DNA from: Gordionus sp. m RMFG-2023
Lineage: Eukaryota > Nematomorpha > Gordioida > Chordodea > Parachordodidae
Reading direction: 5' to 3'
Length of the DNA stretch: 64,000 nucleotides
Assembly (NCBI RefSeq): GCF_954871325.1
Contig: NC_088775.1
Location: 7,541,561 to 7,605,560 of the forward strand
Position 1 is the stretch's first letter; every line of letters starts with the position of its first letter. The position numbers and the translations under genes are program-made. The notes below the pieces were generated by a model. It saw nothing but the letters and a program-made list of their open reading frames with translations. It made no database searches and had not been told where the DNA came from. This document shows positions 1 to 10,755 of the stretch, in pieces.

Positions 1-175
1 AATTTATTAATTTTTATTATTTTATAACATACTTTGGATTTTTGTGAATAGTTTAAAAGGAATTTATTGGTAAATAAAAAGTATTAAGCCCTATACAGGA
101 CTATTATAATGTATTAGAATACAATATTTTAATATCTAATAATTATATGACAAATATCATTTATATATATCTTAC

Positions 176-248
176 CTCTTTCCTTATGTCCTTCAACTTG
201 AGACAAAAGAGCAAGAAAATGCACAATAATTGTTAAATCTAATGTCAT
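176..248 (-). CDS. candidate first exon encoding a signal peptide
   Basis: An ATG on the minus strand at 248 opens 24 codons plus one base, starting MTLDLTIIVHFLALLSQVEG, and runs into a good splice donor (AGAG|GTAAGA) at 175. The peptide has a short polar start, a hydrophobic core (IIVHFLALL) and a small-residue region, which is the build of a secretory signal peptide. A phase-1 intron straight after the signal peptide is common in secreted animal proteins. The next exon would lie below position 170 or outside the window, and I could not find it. The mature protein is therefore unknown. The exon could be fortuitous, but the decayed copy next to it (310-418) argues that the unit was real enough to be duplicated. 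Confidence 0.35.
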
Positions 249-418
249 TTTTTTTATAAAATACAGTGTATAATTTTTTCCGTTGCAATCTGACTCTTTA
301 ACATTTCATGTAGAATAAATCCTTGTCGGTAAGGAGCAGAGAATTGCCAGGAATATGATCAATAATGGTTAAGTCTAATTTATTAACAAATAATTGAGTA
401 ATTTTTACCATTGCTATC
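182..418 (-). repeat. two diverged tandem copies of the signal-peptide exon unit
   Basis: Read on the minus strand, 290-182 and 418-310 align over about 109 bases with a period near 128. Shared anchors are GATTGCAACGGAAAAAATTA against GATAGCAATGGTAAAAATTA, and CATTAGATTTAACAATTATT against AATTAGACTTAACCATTATT. The upstream copy no longer has the ATG and its frame reads KLDLTIIDHIPGNS, so only the copy near 248 could start a protein. Confidence 0.45.
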
Positions 419-1218
419 GATTGAGTCCTCCGCATCAAACGTATGGGGATATTTCTCTTTCATAGAATCAAAAATTTAGACAAATAATTAGTTAAAACAC
501 AAGTTGCAATAAATATTTTATTTTCATTCGGATTTTTTAAAAATTTATATTCATGTGAAAATATTTATGATTTTATATAAATTTACAAAAACAAAAATGT
601 CTTTTAACTTTTGTAGAACCCTTAAAAAAATATATATTCCAAACTAAAATCTTTATTAAGTTTTTTCTCCTTTACATATAAAAATTTACATTATGCGAGA
701 AAATAAAAATCAATATATTTAGACATGTGCGCCGCCGGTCAAATGCGCGGCCGCCGATGATTTTGACCACGCCGACGCCGCGCGCCAAAAAATTGTCTGC
801 GCTCAACACGCCGCCGCCGATGTAAAAATTCGGCGGCGTGGCGGCGTGATACATATTTTTTATTATTTATTTTATATATTATTTATGAATATAAGAAAAA
901 TATTAAATATTTTTTGAATTATTAAAAAATGCGATTTTATTTTTTAAAATTAATAAATATTATTTGCTATAAATTTGATTTGTGACAATCCTTATTCGCT
1001 CACTTTGGGCAGGTTTGTGACCAACGTGCTAGATAAAATAAGATTAGGACATTAAATTTGAAAAGGTAAATCTATATTTTATTCTTTTATTTTGATTCAA
1101 ATAATTTACAACTCGTTATATAAAATTTATTTTTTATCATAATAGAAATTTTATTTAATGATTTTTATTTTGTTGCTATTACAACATATATAAAAATACC
1201 AGGACTAAAACAATTATA

Positions 1219-3591
1219 ATGGATGCAGCATTGCAATACCCTGTAACAATATATAGTATATCCTTGCAAGCAAAACCTTCTTTTGCATGGAAAAATTTTG
1301 GATCCATAATATTAAAAACTGATACAAATAATAAGAGAACCAGTGTTGCTACAGATAAAGTCTTTTGTAATATATGCTTGCAAATAGCACTTGATAAAGA
1401 TGGTGAGGATGAAAATAATTCTTCATTTTCAGAGTAAATTTTTTGATTATTTTATAAATATTAGTAAATTTTTTAATTAGTTATCCAATCAAATCTTTTT
1501 CAAAAAATATCAGCACATCAAATATAATAAAACATTTACTTGACAAACATGATTTATCATGTAAAGAAGAAATATCTAAACAAAATTTAAAGTTATTTTT
1601 CAAACCCATTGTAAAAGATACAACTGACCCTATAAAAGATAAAAAATGGATTCTGGTAAGGAATTATGTTCTCATGTGTTGCAAGGATTTAATGCCATTC
1701 TCTTCTATAAATAATACTGGAATGCAAGATTTTCTAAAGGTTATTTGTAAAATCATTATAATTTTTTATAGGGCAATCTTAATTTTTATTTGTTAAGATA
1801 TTTAATTATTTTATAACATCCCACATTTAGAATTTTTTATGGCAAAATATTTTATTATTAACTTTTTATTATGTAGAAATATGGCATTATTTCAGATGCC
1901 AAAGAATTACCTGACAGAACTACACTTAGCCGGAGTGGATTAGATGATGTTTATTTATCAATGAAAGCATACATATGCCAACAAATTAATGTAGGCCGGA
2001 GTGGATTAGATGATGTTTATTTATCAATGAAAGCATACATATGCCAACAAATTAATGTAGGTCCTAAATTTTGTGCTATAACTTTTGATATGTGGACAGA
2101 CAAATATAGACGGCGAAATTATATCACCTTTACTTTTCATGAATTAGATAATAATTTTAATATTGTATTATACATTGGCGTCACATCATGTCACCCAAAA
2201 ACATACCGCTGAAACTATTCTTTCCGAAATAGAAAAAGTTGAAAATGAATTTGATTTAGGGTCCAAGAAAATTCAAATGGTTACGGATGCAGGACCCAAT
2301 GTAAAGAAAAGTGTTCGTCTAGGAGAATATGACCATCATTTATGTTTGGGGCATGGATTACATAATCTAGTGACAGTCGATGGAATAAAAAAAGTTAATA
2401 AAATTGAAAATCTCATTAAAAAAATTAGAGAAGTTATAGTTGCCTTAAGATTCAAAACAGCGGATTTTGAAAATATAAACATAGAAAATAGAAAATGTTT
2501 TGAATCGATATCATATACATCGGATATTTTAGATTTGGATGATAATGATCCTTTTTATGAAGATCGTTTGGGGTATGATGATGATAGTGAAAATCAAAAA
2601 TCATATGAGAAAAAACATAAAACCTTAAAATTAAATATGCCTACACGTTGGCATAGTATTTTAATAATGCTGGAAAGTGTGACTGGCAATAAAAAAAATT
2701 CTATAAATATTCTATTAAATAGAATGGAGAAACCGGATCTCAAATTATTTAACTCCGATTGGGACTTGGTGTATGAACTTTTAAATTTTCTTAAAACCTT
2801 CAAACAAACTGTTGAATTTTTATCTGTCCAAAAAGGAGATACTATAAATTTAGCCTTATTATTTCGTAGTGAAATTAAAAATCATTTAATTGTAAAAGAA
2901 AATGATAGTCCACCCATAGCATCCCTTAAACAAAATATGCTTACTAAATTTAATCATAGATTTCCAATAACCGATCTTCAGGTAGTTTTTTAAATTCATA
3001 AATTATTTTTTATACATTATTCTTTCTTTTATTTTTTTTACTTAGGTGTTAGGAGCACTTTTGGATCCTCGTTTTCAATCAATAAACATAGTAAATGAAT
3101 ATTTAAAGGAAAAAAATATTACTCCGGTTGAATTTTTATGTCAACACACTACCTCTCTACGGTCTTACACGGACGAATTAAACGAATGTAAAACGATGGA
3201 AATTGCTTCAAAACTCGATTATCTTAAGTCATTGGCTACGAAGCATTCATCTATTCAAAACAATAACCTGGAACAACAACACTATTTAACTAGTTTAGAA
3301 AAAGAGTGTTATTCATTATTTTCGCCTTATAATTTGGAGATAAAAGATGTCTTAGATTTTTGGAAGATAAGAGCATTGGATCTTCCTAAACTTTCAATAT
3401 TAGCTAGAAAGGTCCTGTGCGTTCCAGCTACAAGCACACCCAGCGAGCGTGTATTTTCTATAGCTGGGCTCACTCTGAACTCTAAAAGATCATTATTATG
3501 TCCTTTAAATCTTAATAAAATAATATTTATTCATGATAATTATAACTTAATAAAATCATTAAATTATAGTTATAAACATAATAAAGTATAA
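1219..3591 (+). pseudogene. hAT-1 transposase, four exons, frameshifted
   Basis: Exons read 1219-1433, 1514-1739, 1877-2981 and 3046-3591, with GT/AG borders and consistent phases. Exon 1 to 2 forms a BED zinc finger: WKNFGSI, then the pair CNIC, then TSNIIKHLLDKH with its two histidines. Exon 3 holds the hAT catalytic fold: ITFDMWTDKYRRRNY carries the first Asp region, VTDAGPNVKK the second, and LNMPTRWHS a family-typical block. Exon 4 ends with the dimerisation region, seen as VPATSTPSERVFSIAG. Two defects are visible: a 66-bp in-frame tandem duplication (1931-2062) that repeats 22 residues, and a one-base frame change around 2163-2190. A functional transposase is therefore unlikely. The family assignment is firm. 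Confidence 0.85.
1931..2062 (+). repeat. 66-bp perfect or near-perfect tandem duplication inside the transposase
   Basis: The segment beginning CGGAGTGGATTAGATGATGT at 1931 recurs at 1997. The unit is 66 bp, so the frame is kept and 22 residues (RSGLDDVYLS onward) appear twice. Near identity of the two copies implies a recent event. Confidence 0.9.
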
Positions 3592-3758
3592 ATTTTATTT
3601 TAAAAGTGTTTCCAATGAATTTATAAATTTACTTAAAAAAATTTAAGTTAGAAAAATATTTATTTTTGTGGCGGCGTCTAAATCGATTCGCCGCCGCCAG
3701 CCGATCATTTTAAAAAAAGAAACGCCGCCGTCGAAAATGCTGTCGGTGCACATGTCTA

Positions 3759-4049
3759 AATATATTCAAAATAAATGATCTAGTTTTCCTCTTTTTCATA
3801 TAAAAATAAATTACATCCCTGACATTTTCTCTTTTTCATATAAAAATACAATATATACTTAACAGCATTGCAATAATAATCAATTAACATAGAAATAATA
3901 AACATGCACCTTTTATTAGAACAAAAATCCTGTACAAAATTATATATTTTTTCATCACTATGCAAAAAAAAATCAATCAGCATATAAGCCTTCAATAAAT
4001 GATTCACATATTTTTTAAACACTATTTTTATGTTTGTATTTCTTCTTTA
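3759..4049. other. spacer between hAT-1 and Gypsy-A, with a short direct repeat
   Basis: The block CTCTTTTTCATATAAAAATA occurs at 3789 and again at 3828. A related string, CTCCTTTACATATAAAAATT, lies left of hAT-1 near 667. No LTR could be delimited here, although this is where the 3-prime LTR of the minus-strand Gypsy-A would be expected. Confidence 0.5.
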
Positions 4050-4599
4050 TCGCTTCATACACTCGCTAAGATCTTCAGTGATAGCCATCTCAGTATTGTT
4101 TTAATTGAATTAGAGAGTCGATTTTAACGTTGCTATCCTCCTTTCTTTTAGAGGATTTTCTAGTAGCCGTCATCATAACATTATGTCATTCCTCTTTTGC
4201 TTTGGACATACGGTGTTCGTGGGCAGTAGTTGCTTCTTGATCACACGATTATTTACACCATTGAAATCCACGTCTTTATTAACCTGGAACTTTCCTTGAA
4301 TATTTTCCTTTTTTACGATTTCCTCTTTCAACCATTTCTATGCAACTCTTTTCTGTAATTTATCCCTGTGCCTGACACCTTCACTGTTATCATCAAATTT
4401 TACCCCCCAAATTTTCTATTACTATATCTTTCTCTCACTTTTTTGAACTTCCATATAATCTAATCCATACTAATTATCCAACCGTATATTCTAATTCCCT
4501 TCTATCGATATCCTCTATAATTACAGCCGTTTTATTAGGTATATCCAAAAACATCCTAACTTTTCGGCCTATCAATTTTTCTGCCGGGGACAAACCATC

Positions 4600-5171
4600 T
4601 TTTCCTCGCATTATTATACTAATGCTTCACCCATATTTCTCCTTTTCCACTTTTTATCTTCTTACCATCCTTTAACTATCGGTACCATCGGTTCTGTTTG
4701 TCCATTGGCTGGGATGATAAGGTGGCGCTAACACATGATATACACCAGTTTTCTGAACCTCTTGAATTCTTCACCAATAAAAGGGTCCACCATCCGATAC
4801 CACAGTTTTCGGAATACCAAACTTCGACCATTCTTTCTTAAAATGTTCAATCACAATATTCGCCGTTAACCCATGAATTTCTTCAAATTCTATCCATTTA
4901 GAGAACGCATCTACACTTAATCTATACTTTTTTCCTTCATATTCGAAAAAATCAACATGAACTCTCTCTCCTGGTTCTACGACTTTTGGCCATATACCAT
5001 TTTATCCTTACGGGGCATGTCAAACCATGCATTGCAAATCTCACATTTCTTTTGCAATTTGTCAATATCCTCGTTCATTCTCGGCCACCATACGTATTCT
5101 TTTCCCCATTGTTTTATACGAGTACATTCTTGATGACCCGCATGTATAATATTGAAAATTTTTTCCCTCAA
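4600..5171 (-). pseudogene. Gypsy-A integrase, zinc-binding and catalytic core
   Basis: The zinc-binding region reads IIHAGHQECTRIKQWG, YVWWPRMNEDI and CEICNAW (H-H-C-C). Further down, in another frame, the core shows SVDAFSKWIEFEEI (first catalytic Asp) and VVSDGGPFY (second). The core frame is interrupted after this. No chromodomain was recognised. Confidence 0.75.
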
Positions 5172-5527
5172 TTGTCAGGGTATAACGGCTCGGTGTCCCC
5201 TCATGACACAATCGTCTATTACTGTTAATTCTTTTTCAATATTTTTGTAAACTTTATCATCATCTTTCCATGATCTTTTTCTCATTGGATAATTTAACTA
5301 CCGCTAAACTTTTGTATATCTTCCCGTGTCGTTGGGCTACCCTTTATACCTCGCATTACCGTACGTACCAGACATTCTCCCCGATTATCACTTTTCAAAA
5401 CAACAGATTCATCCATGCTTTCGCCCCCTCCTTATCACGACAAAATAACAGGTAATTAATTTTCTTTTCCCCTTCGATATTTTAAATCCAAATCAAAACT
5501 TCCCACTAACAACAACCATCGCTGAAG

Positions 5528-6101
5528 TCAAGGCGATAACATCAATTCTTTGTTATCTTTTTTAAATAAATGTATCAATGGCTTATGATCTGTAAAAACA
5601 ACAAACTTCCTACCTATAAAGTATTCGCGACATTTTGTTAATCCAAAAATCACAGCCAAAGCTTCCTGTACTATCACTGAATATCGCTTTTCTACCTTTC
5701 GAAACACCCTCGAGAAAAATAAAACAGGTCTTTCTATTCCATCTATTAGATGCAACATCGCCCAACCTACTCTATTAAATGCGTCTACAGCCAAAATTAC
5801 TTCCAAATCACTATTAAAACGCACCAAATGGGCTCTCTCCCAATTCTCTCTTTTAACGTCTGAACGCAATCTCTTGTTCCTCTTCCCATTCAAAATATAC
5901 CCCTTTCCTTAATAATTCATATGGAGTAGCTACTTCCGCAAAATTCGATATAAACCGATGGTAATAATTTGCCATAAACGACTGAACCTCTATTTTACTT
6001 GTCGGCCTATTCAAATTCGCAATACTCAACAAATTCTTATCCAACACCTCGATTCCATTAATTTGATGACCAAAATATGTCACTTCCTTTACTCCCAACA
6101 C
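5528..6101 (-). pseudogene. Gypsy-A RT connection and RNase H domains
   Basis: The frame 6101-5853 carries VTYFGHQINGIEV and FMANYYHRFISNFAEVATP, the typical Gypsy linker after the palm. An overlapping frame 5893-5528 carries the RNase H core with VGWAMLHLIDG, VQEALAVIFGLTKCREYFIG and VVFTDHKPLIHLFK. The two frames overlap by about 40 bases, which shows a frame change between them. Confidence 0.75.
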
Positions 6102-6199
6102 ACTCTTTTAACGACTCGCCTTTAATACTTTATTTCGAATTCTAATAAATATTTCTTCTAGCCTATCATCATGTTGTTTCATCGTTATTCCCACAACCA

Positions 6200-6640
6200 A
6201 AACATCCATATAATAAAAAACACCCTCTAAACCTTAACAGCAGCCATTGTACGCTGAAAAATAGGGGCTGATACACTTAACCCAAACGGTAACCTACAAA
6301 AAGTAAACAATCCCTTGAAAGTCGTAATCGTCAACAACTTCTTAGTCGTTTTTGCCATCGATAATTGCAAATATGCACACGAAAAATCAATCTTGGAAAA
6401 ATATTTTCCCCCTTTCAAACTGGCCAAATTTCTTCTATTGGCGGTAACGGGCATTTCATCTATACAACCCAAGTATTCAATGTCACCCTAAAATCTGTGC
6501 ATAACCTCAACTTTCCATTGGCTTTTCTCATAGGACCAATGGAGTTGTCAATTCACTGTAACCAATAGGACAAATAATTCCATTTTTCACCCAGTTATCC
6601 AACTCTTTTTCCATTTCCGCCCTTCATTCAAATGGACAAT
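6200..6640 (-). pseudogene. Gypsy-A reverse transcriptase core
   Basis: From 6640 down the minus strand reads ELDNWVKNGIICPIGYSEL and GKLRLCTDFR (fingers), then after a frame change KYFSKIDFSCAYLQL (palm, with the first catalytic Asp) and FCRLPFGLSVSAPIFQRTM. The catalytic YxDD block near 6205 reads YYMDVLVVG, so one of the paired Asp codons is missing without a frame shift. This alone would abolish polymerase activity. Confidence 0.8.
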
Positions 6641-7180
6641 ATTGCTGTACAAAACCTTCCTTTAAATGGAGATCAACTTCACAATCCACTAAGCTCTAAT
6701 TTCTCCTCAAAAATTTCACTATGACTATTCATTAAAACTACCACGGCAATTCGCCAATTTTCCAAACTCGAAAATTGTTCCTTTCCTTCCCCTCCATTAC
6801 TCTCTTTTTCCTTTTTTTCCCTTACGAATTTCGCCGGGAAATTTTGTAACACTGGTATACCCTTCCTTTCACCAGTTCCCTACACATTTCTTGACTAATA
6901 ATTTTCTCCTCTATTTCTCTTGCTTTAGTTACTATTTTTATTTCATCCTTATTTCCCCGCATTAACACACTTTCTATAAGGTATTTCCTTTTTTACATCT
7001 CTAGGTTTGTCCTTTTCCATAATATTAACACTTTTCAACAACTTATTTCTCAAACGCGGATAGTGCCAGTTAAGTGATTTCATTTTTTATATCACAACTC
7101 TTGATTTTCCCTGTCAATATTTTGTACTTCAACCATTTCACCCCGTTTAATTTCATTTGAAAAAATAGCCTAAAAATTAT

Positions 7181-7429
7181 TTAATGGACCAATCTTAACA
7201 ATTTCCTATCCCATAATCGTCTCCACTTTTTTATCAACAATCCACAAATTAAATATTCAACTATACCATTTATCACAAACTGTATTTCAATTTTTCCTAA
7301 AACCTTTATTTCCGATCCATCAAACTGTTTAACTATCATCTCCTTTTCAATTATATTCTTTTCTGGCCAATATTCACAATAATATTCATAACTTACAATC
7401 GATATCGCAGCCCCTGTATCCAACAGCAT
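7181..7429 (-). pseudogene. Gypsy-A aspartic protease domain
   Basis: The frame opens with LLDTGAAISIVSY, the active-site DTGA motif of retropepsins, followed by the expected beta-rich stretch (KQFDGSEIKVLGKIEIQF). In the intact element the domain would dimerise and cut the polyprotein. The frame runs about 80 codons, close to the size of a retropepsin core. It is isolated from gag upstream and RT downstream by stops. Confidence 0.7.
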
Positions 7430-7844
7430 AGATATTTCTCCACTTCCTACAACTATTTCTACATGAGGACATTTATCTTTGTCTTTTGCCCTCTCATTTT
7501 AAAATAGTAATTCTATAATCTTTCATATAATCATCATTTACCACATTTATACCTTTCTTATCTACTAAATTCCCTTTTACTCCTTCATCTCCATCCCTTA
7601 GAAATCTCATGCTAGTCTTTGATGTAATAACTCCAATTTTACTATTTTCACTATCATTTAGTCACCTCTCCAGACATTCTATAGCCCGATGTTTTTCATT
7701 CCTGCATTTAAAACACATAATCATACTTTCATTTTTACCTCTCCCCTTCACACAATTATTATTTTGTACCATTCTTACGTTAGATGCTGGCGCTAAATAT
7801 TTCACTGCCGGAAATGCTTCCCCATTTATCGGTTCTCTTACATA

Positions 7845-8039
7845 TCAATTCTCTTTAGCATGACCCATTTTTGTACATCTTTCACATTGAAATGTTTTTT
7901 GATTATTTCCATTAATACGATACGTCTGAACATAACATTTTTCACTGCTATGTCCTACTCCTCCACAATCTATTACATTTAATCGGTTGCTTGTTAAACA
8001 TTGCATAGTTCGGAACAAATTTCTACTTATATGCCCCAA
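7845..8039 (-). pseudogene. Gypsy-A gag zinc-knuckle region
   Basis: Two retroviral-type zinc knuckles (expected spacing C-x2-C-x4-H-x4-C) are recognisable. The first reads CGGVGHSSEKC with its leading Cys replaced. The second reads CERCTKMGHAKEN and loses its last Cys at a stop. Such knuckles bind the element RNA during packaging. Both are defective here, in line with the general decay of the copy. Confidence 0.6.
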
Positions 8040-8899
8040 TTCCCCAAATGAATAACATCTTACATATTTATTTTTGGACGATTAAATCTATTTCGAAAAA
8101 AATTTTCTCTTTCCTAATTTTCCTTTTCATTTCTTTGCAAGCTCATTGGCGTATTATACTCTTTAAAATGATCGAATTCCCTATCATTCATTCGATCCTT
8201 TCTTCTGAAATCCTTTTCATACCTTCCACAATTTTCTTCATGACTATCATTATTTCGTTTATCACCTCTCATTCCATTTTATCTTTAATTTCTACTTCTC
8301 TTTTATTGTTAATACCTTTTCGTTCATCTCCCGACCTTATAATATTTAACTCTTCCTCATTCCTTCTATCATATTTTCATTTAAAATTTTCCATATTTCA
8401 TTTTTTAAATTTAACATATCTTCCGTCATTCTTTCATTTTCATTAACGTTTTTTAATTCCCTTCCATTTTTTCCTTTTTCAATTTCATTATTTTTAATTT
8501 CAATTTCTTATGTGATTTTTATTCTATCTCTTTCTATAACTCTTCTTTTCATTTTTCTCCGATGTAACACAATACCAATATTCCATAAACATACCACTAC
8601 TACAACTATAATACAATTATTTCTCTGTGGAACACTCTCCACATAATTCTGTGTTTTAATATTTCTTTTAGAATTTAACATTTATTCTTTATTAAAAATT
8701 TATAAAAAATTTATTATAATAGTATTTGATGTATATTTTTTTTTTCATAAATAACTTACTTTATTATAAATCATCATTGAAAAATATATAATTAGTAAAC
8801 AATTACCAAAAAAAAATCATAACAAAAGGACATTATTGAGGCATAATACTAAATAAACAAATAAAAGCGAAAGCAGCAAAAATTATTCAAAACCTCCTT

Positions 8900-9490
8900 C
8901 ATCTAATCATCAGGAGAGATCGAATTAATAAAACTAACTTAATTAGCCTTAAGAATAGCTATTGCGATCCTCTGCCTTGAGTAAAAACCTTCGCGAGGCT
9001 CCCCAGAATTTTTTCTGATTAGGCGGCCAACGTCTTATTAAAGTTTTTAGCCAAATCACCATATGTAGTTAAGGTGGAGCAAATGATGGGTATGAATATG
9101 TAATCTTAGGAATCAGCGCTGTATTTGCTGATCTTAAAATTTTGAGCTCTGTTCAGAGCGTCCTTGTTAAAATTAGAGGGGGAGTTAGTGTCCAGACAAG
9201 AGAAATCCCATATTAAAAACTTTCCTTGAGACCATGGAATACGTGTGACCTCAGGACGCCTACTATCGGAAAATAAGCCAGAAGGCTCCATTGAGGTAGG
9301 AAAACCTGCTGACCTAAGTGCAAGAGATATAATTTGATTGCATTTCAAATGTCGAGTTTACGGGCCGGGATTACGATTGCAATGTAAAGGATGTCATTCT
9401 GTCATCAAATATAACATTTGCTGCAATATGGTAATGAAAAGAGAACGTTGAGCCTGATACATAAAGCATAACTGAGCTCATGGTTGTCCA
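8900..9490 (-). pseudogene. tail of a non-LTR-type retroelement ORF (minus strand)
   Basis: The minus strand carries a C-terminal block that follows the reverse transcriptase in a retroelement family common in invertebrates: IISLALRSAGFPTSMEPSGL, then RRPEVTRIPWSQGKFLIWDF, then DTNSPSNF. The family pattern is GRHxRHxxxNxII, LEPxGL, GKRPDG, PWxxGxxLxWDxT and DT. Past a stop near 9106 the same family continues as YIFIPIICSTLTTYGD and, in another frame, QRIAIAILKAN near 8945. The palm domain itself is not seen. The copy is truncated and frameshifted. A second, independent tail of the same family lies at 34347-34745 on the plus strand. Confidence 0.6.
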
Positions 9491-10747
9491 ATTGGAGTTT
9501 GAGATTGGTAGATGGAATAATATATAAAAAATTGTATTGTAATATTTTTTACAATATTAAGTTTAATGAATTTTCTAACGTTTAGCAGTTTTAAAATATT
9601 TAAACCTTATACCTTTTCATTCATTATATAACTTAATTTTATACTATTTACTTTTTTAAATATTCTCTTTTTTAAATATTCACTTTTTTAAATCCCTTAT
9701 TTTGGCATTTTAATTAAATCCTTTTTTTAAAATTTATATCATTTATTTTATTATAACAATATATATTTTTAAAAAAATTTATTAATCAATAATAGGATAA
9801 AAAAAGTATTAAATAAATTCCGCAAGATGGAGCATTTTTAAAAATTTTTATATATATATATTCTTTATATAATGAAAATAGAGGTTTAATTTACAACAAA
9901 AACATGAATATATATTTTCCAATATAATTTTAAAATTCATGTAAAAGTTTTTTGATTTTGAAAGAATATAGATTGATATATAAATTACAAAATGAAGGAA
10001 AAAAATTATAAAAAGAAAATATATTTATATAATGAAAAAAATAGCAATTGGCCGTTGGATATTATATTTTCTATGAATTTATTTTTAATATAATTTCAAT
10101 GGCAGTATGCAAAATCAAATCTAGTCTCCAATTATGGTTCAATGTCTGCCAGACATGATCTTAAAAATTATTTAATTTTTTTTAAAATCCCTTTGTTTAT
10201 TTTTTAATGATATTCATTTTATATGGTCGTGGTTGGGACGTGAAGAATGTTTAGAAGCGATTTGTTACATGATAATTTTTTTGGTGAAACACTATATTAA
10301 TAACCATGAAAACAACTAAGACACACAATGAAGAATATTCTTAAACACGATAAGTTTGGTAAAACAAAATTAAATCGCAAAGATCAAAAATGATAAAATA
10401 AATACAAAAAAATCGTTGCTTATTACAAAATAAAAATAATATAATTAGAATAAAATATTGATTTAGATTGTTTTCGAAGGTAAAATAAAAAAAAATTTAA
10501 TTATGACCTTTAAAAGTAAATTGAAACATAAAAACTTGTACAATTGTTTTTTGAATATTACAATTAAAACTTGACTTATTAACATTTCACTCCTTTTTTT
10601 TTAGTTTCGCAAGCTGTTTATCATCTTATCGTTTGTCTAGCTTACTGTGTTTCTAGAGAGTAATCGTTTACGTTTGTTATTAAAAAAAATTTCGAAAATC
10701 CAGGAGGGGTAGACATGAAGGTCTCTTACATCAATAAGAATCTAGCG
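9491..10747. other. AT-rich spacer, no gene recognised
   Basis: Mostly A/T runs and simple TA repeats (for example around 9848). A more complex segment at 10080-10320 contains GGCAGTAT and an Sm-like AATTTTTTTGG string, but no full snRNA fold was convincing. Confidence 0.5.
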
Positions 10748-10755
10748 CTCTATAG

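Larger units (their letters stand above)
720..3758 (+). mobile_element. hAT DNA transposon, hAT-1 (BED-finger type), inactive
   Basis: The element is bounded by the terminal inverted repeat TAGACATGTGC (720-730 and 3748-3758). It is flanked by a perfect 8-bp target duplication AATATATT (712-719 and 3759-3766); 8 bp is the hAT hallmark. The duplicated target is itself a palindrome, which makes the inverted repeat look longer than it is. Both ends carry GC-rich blocks built of GCCGCC (about 729-846 and 3670-3733) that contrast sharply with the AT-rich interior. Inside lies a four-exon transposase gene in the same orientation, broken by one frameshift. The element was probably autonomous once. 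Confidence 0.9.
4050..8690 (-). mobile_element. Ty3/Gypsy-type LTR retrotransposon relic, Gypsy-A
   Basis: Reading the minus strand from 8690 down gives gag-like sequence, zinc knuckles (8039-7845), aspartic protease (7429-7181), reverse transcriptase (about 6640-6200), RNase H (about 5893-5528), integrase zinc-binding region (5171-4977) and integrase core (about 4970-4600). Protease-RT-RNase H-integrase is the Ty3/Gypsy order. The polyprotein is cut by many stops and frame changes, and no LTR pair could be delimited, so it is a dead copy. It resembles Gypsy-C (36466-39060), for example in the integrase block IHAGHQ followed by IKQWG. Confidence 0.85.

Noticed and set aside
712-3766. hAT-1 with a 19-bp terminal inverted repeat starting at 712
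   Set aside because: The outer 8 bases are a palindromic target duplication (AATATATT), so the true repeat begins at TAGACATGTGC.
7609-8446. Plus-strand frames rich in Phe, Leu, Ser and Ile that look like membrane proteins
   Set aside because: They are antisense to the A-rich gag region of Gypsy-A; hydrophobic shadows are expected there.
10095-10180. GGCAGTAT followed by T-rich sequence, considered as U4 snRNA
   Set aside because: Only the short string matches; the U6-pairing stems and the Sm site do not fall in the right places.
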